Source: Chrysophaeum taylorii | Lineage: Eukaryota > Sar > Pelagophyceae > Pelagomonadales > Pelagomonadaceae | Direction: 5' to 3' | DNA length: 64,000 nucleotides | Assembly: GCA_029834535.1 (NCBI GenBank) | Contig: JAQMWT010000099.1 | Location: 62,001-126,000, forward strand | Shown here: in pieces, positions 31,936 to 41,771 of the stretch | Numbering within the stretch: the first letter of the stretch is position 1 | Layout of the letters: each line of letters opens with the position of its first letter | Made by a program: the position numbers and the translations under genes | Notes under the pieces: model-generated | Databases searched by the model: none | Told to the model about the DNA's origin: nothing | Seen by the model: the letters and a program-made list of their open reading frames with translations, nothing else

Positions 31936-32840
31936 TTAACTACTAATCGTGTTTGTGTTTGGGACTAGGTGGCATGTGGGGTGGGTTTGTGGGGTAGTTT
32001 GTGCCTGACGGCGGAATCGCGGGACCTAGTCGGGGTCATCGCCGAGGGGAGGCGAGAGTGGGCGCCCGTCGCATGCTGCCGCCGGACGTATGTGCGACGA
32101 AGGGTGACGTCCAGCTGGGATCGGGCGGCCTCGATTTAGGGTAAGGATCAGGTTGGCCCGCGGAGGCAGACAGTGATCGTCCAAGCGGTCTACGGCGACC
32201 TCGCAGACTGTTTCCACAACCCGCGGCGGCTCTTTCGGCGCGCCATTCTCACGCCCCGTCGAAACGATGTTGTCGATGCTGACAACGCGCGCATGACCGC
32301 GGCCTTTTTTTCCCGGAGACGAGGCGTCGGAGTTCTTTTCGGCCGACTAGGTTGGGTCGGAAGACGACGCCTCGCTCTCAAGAGTCGAGTTTTGAACTCC
32401 CCGACAACCAACGGCATGCTGACTTTGATCGCGAGCTTAAAGTCTTCGCAACCTCGACCCGTCGCACGGCCACTGCAACGGTACCAGATACATGATCGAT
32501 CGTGTCGTTGTCACCGAGGCTCCTCCAACCTGTATCCCTTAAGGCCCGCCGACGCCAAACGATCACCAAGAGCCAGGGCCAGACGCCCCGCGAGGTCGGC
32601 GTCCTCTTGGCGAAGCCCGTCTTCTGTCACGTCCAGCTCTACGTGGCTCTCTGTCGATCGGCAACCCCGAGGATATCCTCTTCTTGGTCGACGACTCCAC
32701 CCTACTCCACACGTGCTCCGCAATACCGATAAGCCCCCTCCCGGCGTCTACGCGCGCACTGTAGGTGAACTTACTGGGACCAGGTGAACTTACTGGGGTT
32801 TGAGATTGGGCCTAGGTGAATATAGTGACGAGGTGAACTT
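31936..32840 (+). mobile_element. Helitron/PIF1-type helicase relic unit B3
   Basis: Has a shortened version of the GC-rich leader (about 31970-32140) and helicase pieces at about 32170-32750. It continues into an expanded satellite (next entry). Confidence 0.75.
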
Positions 32841-33473
32841 ACTGAGACCAGGTGAACTTACTGGGGGGTTTAGAGTAAACTCAAAGATTAGCGGCGTGTG
32901 CGGATCGAAGCAGCTTAGATTGGCGGAGGCGACAGCGACGAGCTCGAAGGAGTGGTGTGAGCACGAGTGGGTTTACGCCGAACTTACTGGGGTTAGAAAT
33001 TTGGACTAGGTGAACTTACAGGTGAACTTACTGGGACCAGGTGAACTTACTGAGGGGTTTAGAGTAAACTCAAAGATTAGCGGCGTGTGCGGTTCGAAGC
33101 AGCTTAGATTGGCGGAGGCGACAGCGACGAGCTCGAAGGAGTGGTGTGAGCACGAGTGGGTTTACGCCGAACTTACTGGGGTTAGAAATTTGGACTAGGT
33201 GAACTTACAGGTGAACTTACTGGGACCAGGTGAACTTACTGAGGGTTTAGAGTAAACTCAAGATTAGCGGCGTGTGCGGTTCGAAGCAGCTTAGATTGGC
33301 GGAGGCGACAGCGACGAGCTCGAAGGAGTGGTGTGAGCACGAGTGGGTTTACGCCGAACTTACTGGGGTTAGAAATTTGGACTAGGTGAACTTACAGGTG
33401 AACTTACTGGGACCAGGTGAACTTACTGGGGTTAGAGATTGGGACTAGGTGAACTTACTGGCCTGCACTTGTT
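32841..33473 (+). repeat. ~188-bp tandem satellite, three copies
   Basis: The 3' part of unit B3 is amplified: the marker GGAGTGGTGTGAGCACGAG occurs at 32949, 33138 and 33325 (period 189 and 187 bp). Each unit contains GTGAACTTACTG boxes. It ends in the family's terminal sequence GAACTTACTGGCCTGCACTTG. Confidence 0.85.
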
Positions 33474-34278
33474 ATTATTATTAGTCTTCGTTGTTGTTGG
33501 CAAAAACGAATAACTCTTTCCAGCGGAAGGACACGCTAATATGTGGACAAAAAAGGCCGACGACGCTACGGTCGCACCAAGGTGCCATCCAAAACAGGTC
33601 ACGGGAGCCGGCAGAACTCACTTCAACATCGACGGCACAAGCAACTAGGATACTAAGAAGAAGCGAGAGCCCGCATGCGCTCTCTCCCGCATGCGGCCGA
33701 ACCAAGGACAGCTTCTTCGTGTCAAGCTTACTACTACAAGACACCCTCGCCAACGAAAGCGACGGGCCAGAATAGTGTGCGGCTCGCAAACGAGCTTGGG
33801 GTGGTGAAGACGAGCTCGAGAGAGCGCCGCGACGCTACGCGTCTAGTTCGCGAGCTACCTCAAAAGGCCGCTCGCCGCAGGGGCATCGTCCGGTGGTTCA
33901 CAACGAAGCGGCCTTTTCCTGTCCGAAGCGGGCGAAAGTCCGCTTCCTGGCCATCTAAGAAGACGCAAAATCAAGAAGAAGAACAAGATGGTCGCCATCC
34001 TCAAACGCTGCTTCAATCCACGTCGCGCGTTCACGAGCGTCGAGACAAAAATTGCTGTTTCGAGAGAGAATAAATGCGAGTAGTTGCTCGCCCTTCTGAC
34101 GGTCTGCGACGTGGACCGCGTATAGCGGTATAAAAGTGTGTATGGGCGGCTTCTCCGGATTAGCCTATTTGGACCATACACTTCTCGCTACATAAAGCTG
34201 TAGTAACCGCCACACCGCGCACCGCGCAGGTCGCCGGCCTCGTGGTGGCCGTTTGCAAGTCCGTTAGTTAATTACGGG
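33474..34278. other. Intergenic, nothing recognised
   Basis: Short ORFs on both strands (up to 132 codons) without motifs. Upstream region of the SnoaL-like gene. Confidence 0.5.
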
Positions 34279-35457
34279 ATGCGGCGCGCGCTCCATACGC
34301 GGCGAATCGTGCTGCCCCGGCACGGCGAAGCCGTGTGCGCTTTGGGCACGAGCGAGGCGTGCATCCGCGCGATCGCCGAGTACCAGCCCCGGCGGGCGTC
34401 GCTGGCTTTTGTCGTTGCCGCCTGCGACGCCGCTCTCCGGCGAGTTCTCGAGAGCCGCGAACTGACCGCATCGAACATCGTTGGCTGCGTGGAGCCCGGG
34501 GCCTTCGCCCCCCCCAGCGAGGCGCTGGTCGCGAGCGTCGACTGTGGCGACGGCGTCGAACCCTTTACCTTTGATTCGCAGCAGGGGGCGCTCCCGGACA
34601 TGGGCCGAGCGAGACTCGCGGACGCGCTAGAGCCAGACCGAGCTCCCCATTTCATTATCTTTGCCGGCCGCCACCACGACGACCTCCTTCGGTCTTTCGC
34701 GCGTCGCGTCGACGGTCTCTTTCCGCGCGGCTCGTGCGCGGGGGTCCTCGTCAGGGGGAACGACGCCCGCCCGGGACGCCTCGTTCACGCGCGCAGACGC
34801 GTCCCCGGTGGTAACCGCCGCGCGGGCCGCCTCCGCGTCCACGCCGCCGACGGCGCCGCGGTCGGTGTTGCGCTCCTCCCCAAACACGAGGCGATAGACC
34901 ACGGCGATCTCGCGGACGCGGCCAACCTCGTCGCCTCGCTCCTTTTTGGCGGACGCGCTCGCCGGTTGTGGGCCGCCGGCGACGGCGTCTTGGGGACCGA
35001 GGACCAGCGCGTCCTGGCGACCATGATGCGCTTCTACCAGGCCTTTGACGACCGCGATCTCGCCACGATGGCGAAGTTGTGGACCTCGGACGACCCCCCC
35101 ACCATTCTCCCCTCGGTCGCCCACCCCGGCCGAGGGATGGTCCAGGGCCGCGATAACGTTCTCCGCGCCTGGCGCGCATTCCTCAGCCACACCCACGACT
35201 TTGACGATCACGACTATTCCTTGGGCCTCGACGTTCAGCACGTCCGTCTCCACGTGAGCAAAACCCTCGCCTACGCTACCTGCCTCCAGTCCATACACGC
35301 CGACGGCGCCGTCCAGACCACCAACGTCTTCCTCAAACACAAACAGGCCGACGATTGGCGCATCGCCCATCACCACGCATCCCTCAACTTTGAAGACGAC
35401 GACGACCTCCTCGACGAATCCAACGACATCAAAATTGTTGGCGCCGAATACCTCTAG
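34279..35457 (+). CDS. Two-part protein with C-terminal SnoaL-like (NTF2-fold) domain
   Basis: 392 residues. The last ~150 residues (about 240-385) match the SnoaL-like/NTF2 superfamily: MMRFYQAFDDRDLATMAKLW, then VAHPGRGMVQGRDNVLRAW, TTNVFLKHKQADDWRIAHHH. The HPG...GRDNVLRAW and final DWRI-HHHAS elements are characteristic. This cone-shaped fold binds small ligands or acts as a dimerisation module. The N-terminal ~235 residues are not recognised; a FAGRHHDDLLRSF...PRGSCAGVLV run weakly recalls ligand-sensing FIST domains. The Arg-rich stretch around residues 170-190 is less protein-like, so a short intron or error there is possible. The acidic tail ends VGAEYL. No targeting signal is evident. 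Confidence 0.65.
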   Translation: MRRALHTRRIVLPRHGEAVCALGTSEACIRAIAEYQPRRASLAFVVAACDAALRRVLESRELTASNIVGCVEPGAFAPPSEALVASVDCGDGVEPFTFDSQQGALPDMGRARLADALEPDRAPHFIIFAGRHHDDLLRSFARRVDGLFPRGSCAGVLVRGNDARPGRLVHARRRVPGGNRRAGRLRVHAADGAAVGVALLPKHEAIDHGDLADAANLVASLLFGGRARRLWAAGDGVLGTEDQRVLATMMRFYQAFDDRDLATMAKLWTSDDPPTILPSVAHPGRGMVQGRDNVLRAWRAFLSHTHDFDDHDYSLGLDVQHVRLHVSKTLAYATCLQSIHADGAVQTTNVFLKHKQADDWRIAHHHASLNFEDDDDLLDESNDIKIVGAEYL

Positions 35458-35892
35458 CCCGCGATCGCCCCGCCCCTTCCTTACACTACCTTCCTTACAC
35501 TACCTTCCTTCGGGGTCACGTCACAACCAGCCCCCCACCTCCTTGTTGTTGGCGCCCTTTCCTAGTACTAGCGCCTACGTATTATTATAACCCTCTTCCT
35601 CCGTCGGTTACCGCGATGTGCGTTCAAGTCAATCTAGTCATCATCGACATCGAGGGGCGCCTCTTGTGTTAATTTAAGTAGACGTCGGGGCGCCTAGGGA
35701 TCCGGAAAGGGCCTAGATTGCCACGAACAAAAAATCCCTAGTTGGAGGGAGATCCGCCCCCTCTCTCGGACGGGGCTTGGTGGCTACGCGCGTACGTATG
35801 ATATAACTTCGGGCCGGAATTCGCGTGGGCTCCTCCTCCTCCTCCTCCTCCTCCTCTGGTACATCTTTCATCATCATCATCCGCGCCGTATC
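35458..35892. other. Intergenic with (CTC)n microsatellite
   Basis: Convergent trailer region. Contains TTCCTTACACTACC duplicated at about 35476-35508 and a (CTC)n run at about 35828-35855. No gene seen. Confidence 0.55.
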
Positions 35893-36376
35893 TCACTCCT
35901 CTGGAAGGAATGAGCGAGCGAACCCAAAAGGTATTTCGACGAGAGATTCCCGCATATCTTCCGATGCTTGAGAATGTGCTTTGGGAGCTTCACCGTGCAC
36001 ATCATCGACCCAAACAGGGGGAAAAAAACGCGACAGAGAACACGGCATGTTGAAACGGACGACGGTGCAATACACGAACGCGAGGGCTGCGGTGATCAAC
36101 ACGGCGCGAGCGAGAAGACGATCTCCACAAGCCAAAGCGACCAATTGCTTTCTGATGGGCTCGTACTGGGCCAAGTATTCATTCATTCATTCATTCATTC
36201 ATTCATTCACCCGAGAAGTCGTCGTTGTATGGTCGCGACACGTCGTAGTTGGCGTGTCATCGGTACGGTGGCAGCCCGGTCCTGCCGACAGGGCGGCAGT
36301 CTTGACAGCCGGTGCCGAAGTCGCAGTACGTCGGCAGATCGTAGCGTCCATCCTCGCCTGCGCCGAGCAACAGCAT
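35893..36376 (-). CDS. Possible small Cys-motif membrane protein, spliced
   Basis: Proposed exons on the minus strand 36290-36376 and 35893-36165, 119 residues, separated by a 124-nt GT...CAG interval that contains an (ATTC)n microsatellite. The first piece has DLPTYCDFGTGCQDCRP, resembling the C-x3-GT-D-C-x2-C module common in protist extracellular proteins (usually ...GTDCxDCGPR). The second has a membrane helix (RAVLITAALAFVYCTVV). The junction is in phase but the donor GTCGGC is weak, and upstream exons are probably missing. A decaying gene is the alternative. Confidence 0.35.
36178..36209 (+). repeat. (ATTC)n microsatellite
   Basis: About eight tandem ATTC units, inside the proposed intron of the small minus-strand gene. 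Confidence 0.9.
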
Positions 36377-36540
36377 CAGGAATAGGTCAGAATTCGTGAG
36401 AGTCGGTCACGCTGATCCTCGTTGAATCCGTCGCGCGCATGCCCGCACGAGTCTTCGCGCAATATAGTTCTATAACGGCGTGCAGGGTCTAGCTTCAGAC
36501 CTCCGAAGATAAGATACCCCCTCTGTGGCGAAACAGTAGG

Positions 36541-37374
36541 ATGCCCAAGGGAGCGAGGAGAGTGCAGGACGCGCGACGCAAGGAGGTGCGCGTGTCTTGG
36601 ATGCGTCTTATGAGTGAGTTGACCTCTGCGTAGCTCGCGCTGGAATCGCTGCACCTGTTCTGCGTCGAATCGAATCGGAAGCGACGGCCGAGACGCGAGA
36701 GTCCTGACTTCAAGGTCGTCGTCAAGGTGATGGAGTGGTGGATTGGCGACGAGTGGCGTAAGGCGACCATGGAGCAGCAAGATCGGTACCTTCGCAGCGC
36801 GACGCAGTGGCAGAACCAGCGCTTCAAGCGAAGTCGTCATCGTCTCGTCGACGACGACATCCTCGAAACGCGCGTCGGGATCCTCCTGCAGATGGCGAGC
36901 GGCGGCCAGCCGGTCGCCCCCCAGAGAGCTGCGCTCCTCCCGCATTTCCGCGGATCGGCCCGCGACTGGGCCTCCCGCCTCGGACTCCCTCCGTGCGACA
37001 GCGTCGAGACCTGCCACGCGCACACGATCGCGTGCGGTCACCAACCCGTCAAGGTCCTCTCCACGGAGGGTACGACCTCGCTCGGTTTTGTGATGAGCCG
37101 CGCTTCCTGCTGCGCCGCTTCGGGACACCTTCTCTGCGACGTCCACTCTGGAAACCACTCCAAGATCGCGGGACGGCAACCCTCTACCAACGTTCCGATG
37201 ATGCAGTACTCCACGGTCGCGCACGGCGACCACATTGACTTCGTCGTCGACGGACACCTCACGCACCCGACCTCGGAGAGGCTCGACGACGGCGAGGTCA
37301 AATGGGCACATTGCGGTGAGCTCATCGAGCTCGACCAAGACACTATCGCCGACATGTACGATATCCTTGCCTGA
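36541..37374 (+). CDS. Orphan Cys/His-containing protein with a 48-nt intron
   Basis: Proposed exons 36541-36585 and 36634-37374, 261 residues. The 48-nt intron GTGCGC...GCGTAG is proposed because the second exon's frame stays open upstream of the first available start to just after a TAG that serves as acceptor, and the join to MPKGARRVQDARRKE is in phase. The N-terminus is basic (ESNRKRRPRRESPDFK). Residues ~150-215 hold several Cys and His (CDSVETCHAHTIACGH, SRASCCAASGHLLCDVHSG) that could bind metal, but the spacing fits no motif I know. The remainder is acidic, ending DMYDILA. If the intron is wrong, the gene starts at 36727 or 36730 and has about 215 residues. Confidence 0.5.
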
Positions 37375-37929
37375 GTTAGACCCCCCGCCCACCTGTCATT
37401 GTCAAAAAAAAAGGTAGGATTGTAAACAAAGGAAAGACAAGAACACGCTGAGACGAAGGTAGTGCCGCTGCCGGTCCCACCTATCTGAAGCATTGGGCAA
37501 TTTTCAAGCCCGCCGCAGTGCAAAAAAAAACAGACCGGCGCAAATTGATTTAACACGTGTTCTGTCTGGAACGCGGAGGGGAAATTTGCCACAAATGGGA
37601 GACATCGACGGCTCACGCGAAGCCCAAGCCGCACTACTACTACTGCGTTTAAAGCAGACGCGGCACCAATACCCACTGGAGCGGAGCACCCACCACCGGG
37701 TCTTGCGCGAGCGCAGAAGACTCGGCCTGCAGCCCATATGACCAAAAGTAAGCAAAAGAATCAAGCGCAACAAACACGCTTGTTTTAACTCTCATTCCTC
37801 TTTTCCTCAATATCGGTGACGCCCGCCTCTTTTGTCTGTCAATTTCTGCGTCGTTTGTTGTGGTACTCCATCATCGTTCCGGCACTTCAAAAGTTGCCCG
37901 CCAAAAATTATGTGTACCCACCTTCCTCT
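37375..37929. other. Intergenic, nothing recognised
   Basis: Trailer of the preceding gene and short ORFs without motifs. Confidence 0.5.
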
Positions 37930-38430
37930 CATGGCGGGCGGTGGTTTGTTGCTTACCAGCGGCGTCGTCCGTCTTCTTGGCGTCGTTTTTTTGGTGTTTT
38001 TTTTTGCTCGTCTTTGCTTGTGCAGCTCGGCGTTGCGCGTCTTCGTGAATATGGGCATGTGGATTTCGACCCTCTGCCCTTGCTGTTTTGGACATCTCGT
38101 TGTAGGCAGGTGTGTATGTCCTTCATGGTTCGAGCCACGCAGATTTATTTTCTCGTGGTGCAATTATTAGCCGCCACCAGGCAGCATTCATTAACTGCGG
38201 TTTTGTCGTTGTTCCTGAAATCGCACGCCTCGATGTTGTCGCCGGTCTGGTTCTTTCTTTCAAGTCGCTTTTATTATCTTTTACTTGTACAATCGCATCT
38301 ATAACTTTGGCGCGCGCGTGGCTGCTACATTGCTGCTTTATCATCACGTACTCTCGGGCCAAGCTATGCGGGATTATTTTCGCCCCCCAGTTCGCTAGAT
38401 CCCCCTCGTGCTCGATTTGCGGGCGGACGC
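37930..38430. repeat. Old dispersed repeat, copy 1
   Basis: Shares ordered blocks with 63540-64000: GTCCTTCATGGT, a CAATT...CCAC(C/T)AGGCAGC block, TTTCAAGTCGCTT/TTCCAAGTCGCTT, GTGGCTGCT...TTGCTGCTT followed by ATCA(C)GTACTC, and GTGCTCGATTT. Much of the sequence between blocks has diverged. No protein-coding relic or ends recognised; the type of element is unknown. Confidence 0.65.
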
Positions 38431-39032
38431 CGACGTTCTTCTGCTCTCCCATTGTCAGCGGAGGTTTCGCCGTCCTGGCACGGTCGTGGATGGATGCTGC
38501 ACACGAGGCTAGTAAGTAAATCAATCGCGGCCCCACAATGTACGGTGGGCCATAGCGCCCGGAACAAGATTTGGCGGCGGCCTGAACATACACTTGAGAT
38601 GTATTTTTGCTTCGTGCTGCGACCGCTTCGTAGCGGACGGTCCCTTACCTTCACTACGCAGTCTTTTTCCACGGACTCCACGTGCTGCTTCAATCAACTC
38701 GGGAGGGTCGGTCGGTCAACTCCCATATCACTATCTCATGCGTCTTCTTCTTCGCCGATCTGCTCCTCCGCCATTATTGCTGCTTTTTATTGCGCCCTCC
38801 GTCCTTGTCTTCTTCTTCTTCTTCTTCTTCTTCTTTTTCTTCTTCTTCTTCTTCTTCTTCTTCTTCTTCTTCTTCATAGTTTTTTCCTGGTTTCGTTTCA
38901 TTGGCGATTCTTTTCTTCATCTTTTGCGGCGGCAAATCAACCCTCCGCAACAATAGATAAATAAATAATTAACTCGGCGGCCCTAGGAGGATATAAAATA
39001 GGACAAAAAGAAGAACCAGCCCGCCCGCCGCG
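38431..39032. other. Intergenic with (CTT)n microsatellite
   Basis: A (CTT)n run with few interruptions at about 38810-38875. The ORFs crossing it encode runs of Ser, Phe or Leu and are artefacts. No gene seen. Confidence 0.6.
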
Positions 39033-40484
39033 TCAAGGGGGGTGTGATCTCGATCTCGATCTCGATCTCGATCTCGGGAGGTGGTTAGGCGGGTAGTTGG
39101 GGAAGGAGCGGGCAAGGTCGCGGGCGGCGGGCGAGACGAAACGGTGCCAGACCGCGGCGCAGGCCTCGACGCAGTGCGGTCCGCAGGAACAGAGCGGTAA
39201 CCTAGCGAAACAGCCCGAGGCGAAGAGCTGGGTAGTGGTGGAGTAGTTGCGGTGTCTTAGGGCGCGCTCGTCGTCGAGGCGGCACTCGCCGAGGACGTGG
39301 CCGGAAGGCGTGATATGGACGCCGTAGGCGCCGTAGTTGAGGGCCGCGCGGTTCGAAATTTTCCAGGGCTTAATTTCGCCGGTAAAGTGGATGACGTTAG
39401 CGCGGGCCGCGAGGGGCGCGACGAAAGGGGCGCGCTTTTCGAAGGGTCCGACGCGACGGGTCTCGCGGAGCAGCGCGGCGTAGGTCGAGTTTGTGCGGGG
39501 CCTTTTCGTCTGGATGATAGCGTCGAGGCGGTCGAGCTCGGTCTTGGAGAGGTCGACGCGGCCGACGCCCCGGACGTTCCACTCCAAGGGAAGTTTCTTG
39601 TAGCGGCCGGCGAGGGCGACGAGGAAGGGGGGCTGGCTCACGCCGCCGCGCCACAAGCGGGCTTTACTCTTGACGTAGTACGCGACGAGCTTTTCGATGG
39701 TGGTGGTGAGGCGGAGGGCTCGCCACCTTTCCGAATCGAAGAGGACGACCCCTCGGTTGAAGACGCACGTGTCCTCGGTGACTTTGCGTTGGAAGCCGAA
39801 GAATCGCTCGCGAAGGGCGGGGAGGTCGGAGCGCAGCGCGCGGTCGAGGAGGCCAAAGTTCACGTACTTCCCGAGGCGCTGCGAGCAGTCCTCGACGGCG
39901 GCGGCGGGGCGTTTGCTTCCCGCGAACACGGCCGCGGCACGGCGCCCGATGTCCCCCCTGGCTATCGCGTCGGTGTCGAGGTAGAGTATCCTCGCGGCTG
40001 AGAGCGCGTGCGGGAGGTAGAACGCTGCGAAGTTGAAGACGCTCAGGAGCTCGCGGCGCCGCACGGGCGCGTCCATCGCCGCGAGGGCCGCGAGCGCGGG
40101 CCGCTGGGCTAGGACAAGATCGAACCCGTCGCACACTCTTACCCTACGTCCGAGGTCGCCCGGGAGCTCGCTCTTGACGCGCGGCGCTCGCAGGAGTCGC
40201 AACAAGTCGATCTTCGCGCTCGTGGTCGTCACGGCAGCGAGTTCTACCACCGCGCTCTGGCTCAGCGTCGAGTTGATGACGGCAAGCGGTGGGAGAGGGT
40301 CTTCGCTGTCGTACGCGATGGCCACCAAGACCGACGAGGAGTAGTAGGACGATGGTGGTTCGATTACGCGCGTGCAGCGAGAGTGCTCGGACCAGTTCGC
40401 CATCGTCTCCTCGACGGAGGGCCCGCGCCGCTTCGCGCCGCGGCTCGTGCCAACCAACCCCGCCAGAACCGCAATTCTCATCAT
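39033..40484 (-). CDS. Glycosyltransferase family 8 protein
   Basis: 483 residues from the ATG at 40484; the frame is open upstream to 40688 but MMRIAVLAGLVGTSRG fits a signal peptide or anchor. The GT8 features are AARILYLDTDAIARGDIG with the metal-binding DTD at 170-172, TCVFNRGVVLFDSERW (240-255) and IHFTGEIKPWK (365-375) near the end of the fold. These are the landmarks of galacturonosyltransferase/GATL and related UDP-sugar transferases. The expected site is the Golgi lumen, making cell-surface or storage glycans; the exact sugar is not predictable. The last residues RSRSRSRSHPP come from a GATCTC hexanucleotide repeat (39046-39078) that has entered the coding frame. Confidence 0.8.
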   Translation of the reverse strand: MMRIAVLAGLVGTSRGAKRRGPSVEETMANWSEHSRCTRVIEPPSSYYSSSVLVAIAYDSEDPLPPLAVINSTLSQSAVVELAAVTTTSAKIDLLRLLRAPRVKSELPGDLGRRVRVCDGFDLVLAQRPALAALAAMDAPVRRRELLSVFNFAAFYLPHALSAARILYLDTDAIARGDIGRRAAAVFAGSKRPAAAVEDCSQRLGKYVNFGLLDRALRSDLPALRERFFGFQRKVTEDTCVFNRGVVLFDSERWRALRLTTTIEKLVAYYVKSKARLWRGGVSQPPFLVALAGRYKKLPLEWNVRGVGRVDLSKTELDRLDAIIQTKRPRTNSTYAALLRETRRVGPFEKRAPFVAPLAARANVIHFTGEIKPWKISNRAALNYGAYGVHITPSGHVLGECRLDDERALRHRNYSTTTQLFASGCFARLPLCSCGPHCVEACAAVWHRFVSPAARDLARSFPNYPPNHLPRSRSRSRSRSHPP

Positions 40485-41031
40485 CGCGTTGTTGTTTCCA
40501 TCCCTAACCACCATGTGGAGGATCCGGCTTCGCCGCCTTGGTGTTGTTGCGCGTGGTTTGCATCGTCGTCCAGGTGCTCCGGAGGTCTCAGCAGCACGTG
40601 ACCAACAACCAACCACAACACGCTTCTTCTTGTTGACCGCCAAGTTCCTGGTTGGTGTGTTCCCATGATGCCTCGTGCCGGTGTCCACGCGACGTGTGGG
40701 CGTTTTTAGGACTCGCGCACCAAGTGTATGTACGATAACGGCGCGAATGTTCTCCTAACGGCCTTCTTCGCGAGGACGGCCAATCGATTGATCATAACGC
40801 GCGCGTAATCGCCTCGTTCTCTGGGGTCTCTTCCTCGTTCGGATAAACAACTTTCGTCCTGCCTACCAGACCCTCCGAGCGGCGCCCCCCCCGACCCGAC
40901 CCGACCCGACCCGACCTCAGAGCGGTGCTGGCGCCGGTGCCTGCGACGATGCCCTTGTTGCTCGCGCGAACTGTGCGCGCTTTGCCTCTTCTTTTTCGGC
41001 CTCTGCCGCTGCGACGACGTTTCGACCGTCT
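40485..41031. other. Intergenic with (CCGAC)n repeat
   Basis: Upstream region of the GT8 gene. A CCCGA pentamer repeat lies at about 40891-40917. No other feature recognised. Confidence 0.55.
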
Positions 41032-41600
41032 TTGAGCTTAAAGATGGCCGTCCTCGGATACGTCCCGGACTCGGCGTACAATTTTACGCTCTGGCACCCG
41101 ACCCTCGAACTCTCGCGGCAGCTGCCGTCCGATACCTCGGGCTCAGTTCTTGCTCTGGACGCGGATCTTGGTCCTCGTCGCGTGCGCGAGTCTCGTCGCG
41201 GCGTTGATGGAAGACGCCGACCAAAAACAGCTCACTCTGTGGACCCTCGTCGCCTACGCGTCTTGCGTCTCGCTCGTGCCCCAACTTATCTTGTCGTTGG
41301 CATTTTTGTGGTGGGCGGCCAACGCCTACCTCGCGGCCGCCTCCGCTGCCTCCGCGAGAGAGAGCGACCGCCTCACCCCGGTCCAGCGCCACGACATGTG
41401 GTTTTCATCACCAACGCGGTGGTGTTGCTGCTGCTGCTACTGCTGCATGCGCCAGAGGAGGACAACCTCCGTGTTCCGCGTCACAACCTTTTTCTCGGGG
41501 GACCCCGACCTCGCAGCTCTCCTTTGCTTCAAACTGCGGGACCGGTTCCTCACACGAGAACACCTCCTCTGATGAGCCTCATCCTCCTACTACAGCCGTC
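41032..41600 (+). CDS. Uncertain multi-pass membrane protein
   Basis: Two open frames overlap: one from 41044 (MAVLGYVPDSAYNFTLWHPT) and one from about 41147 with three hydrophobic stretches (WTRILVLVACASLVAALM, TLVAYASCVSLVPQLILSLAF, then AANAYLAAASAAS). The second lacks an ATG but is preceded by CTCAG, a possible acceptor; a donor giving an in-phase join exists at 41062 (exon MAVLGY) but is a poor match. A later hydrophobic run (VVFITNAVVLLLLLLLH) is in the first frame, suggesting a second intron. I cannot fix the model. The hydrophobic pattern supports a real membrane protein; no family recognised. Confidence 0.35.
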
Positions 41601-41670
41601 GACTGCGTGTTGTCGCGGTTGTCTGTCTCCTGCGTGTTGTCGCGGTTGTCTGTCTCCTGCGTGTTGTCGC

Positions 41671-41672
41671 GG

Positions 41673-41766
<94 letters not shown>

Positions 41767-41767
41767 C
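41671..41767 (+). repeat. (CTGT)n microsatellite, ~97 bp
   Basis: An almost perfect run of about 24 TCTG units, preceded by three copies of a 24-bp unit containing GCGTGTTGTCGCGGTTGTCT (about 41607-41675). It abuts the stop codon of the LHC gene (41772). The same tetranucleotide occurs inside the helicase units. Confidence 0.95.
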
Positions 41768-41771
41768 CTCC

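Noticed and set aside
36376-37392. 338-codon minus-strand ORF
   Set aside because: Antisense shadow of the orphan gene at 36541-37374; no domain and typical shadow composition.
35800-38900. CRISPR-like or protein-repeat array in the microsatellite-rich DNA
   Set aside because: Only simple ATTC, CTC and CTT microsatellites are present; there are no spaced direct repeats.
41607-41770. ORF with long CLSVCLSV repeat
   Set aside because: Product of the (CTGT)n microsatellite read in frame.
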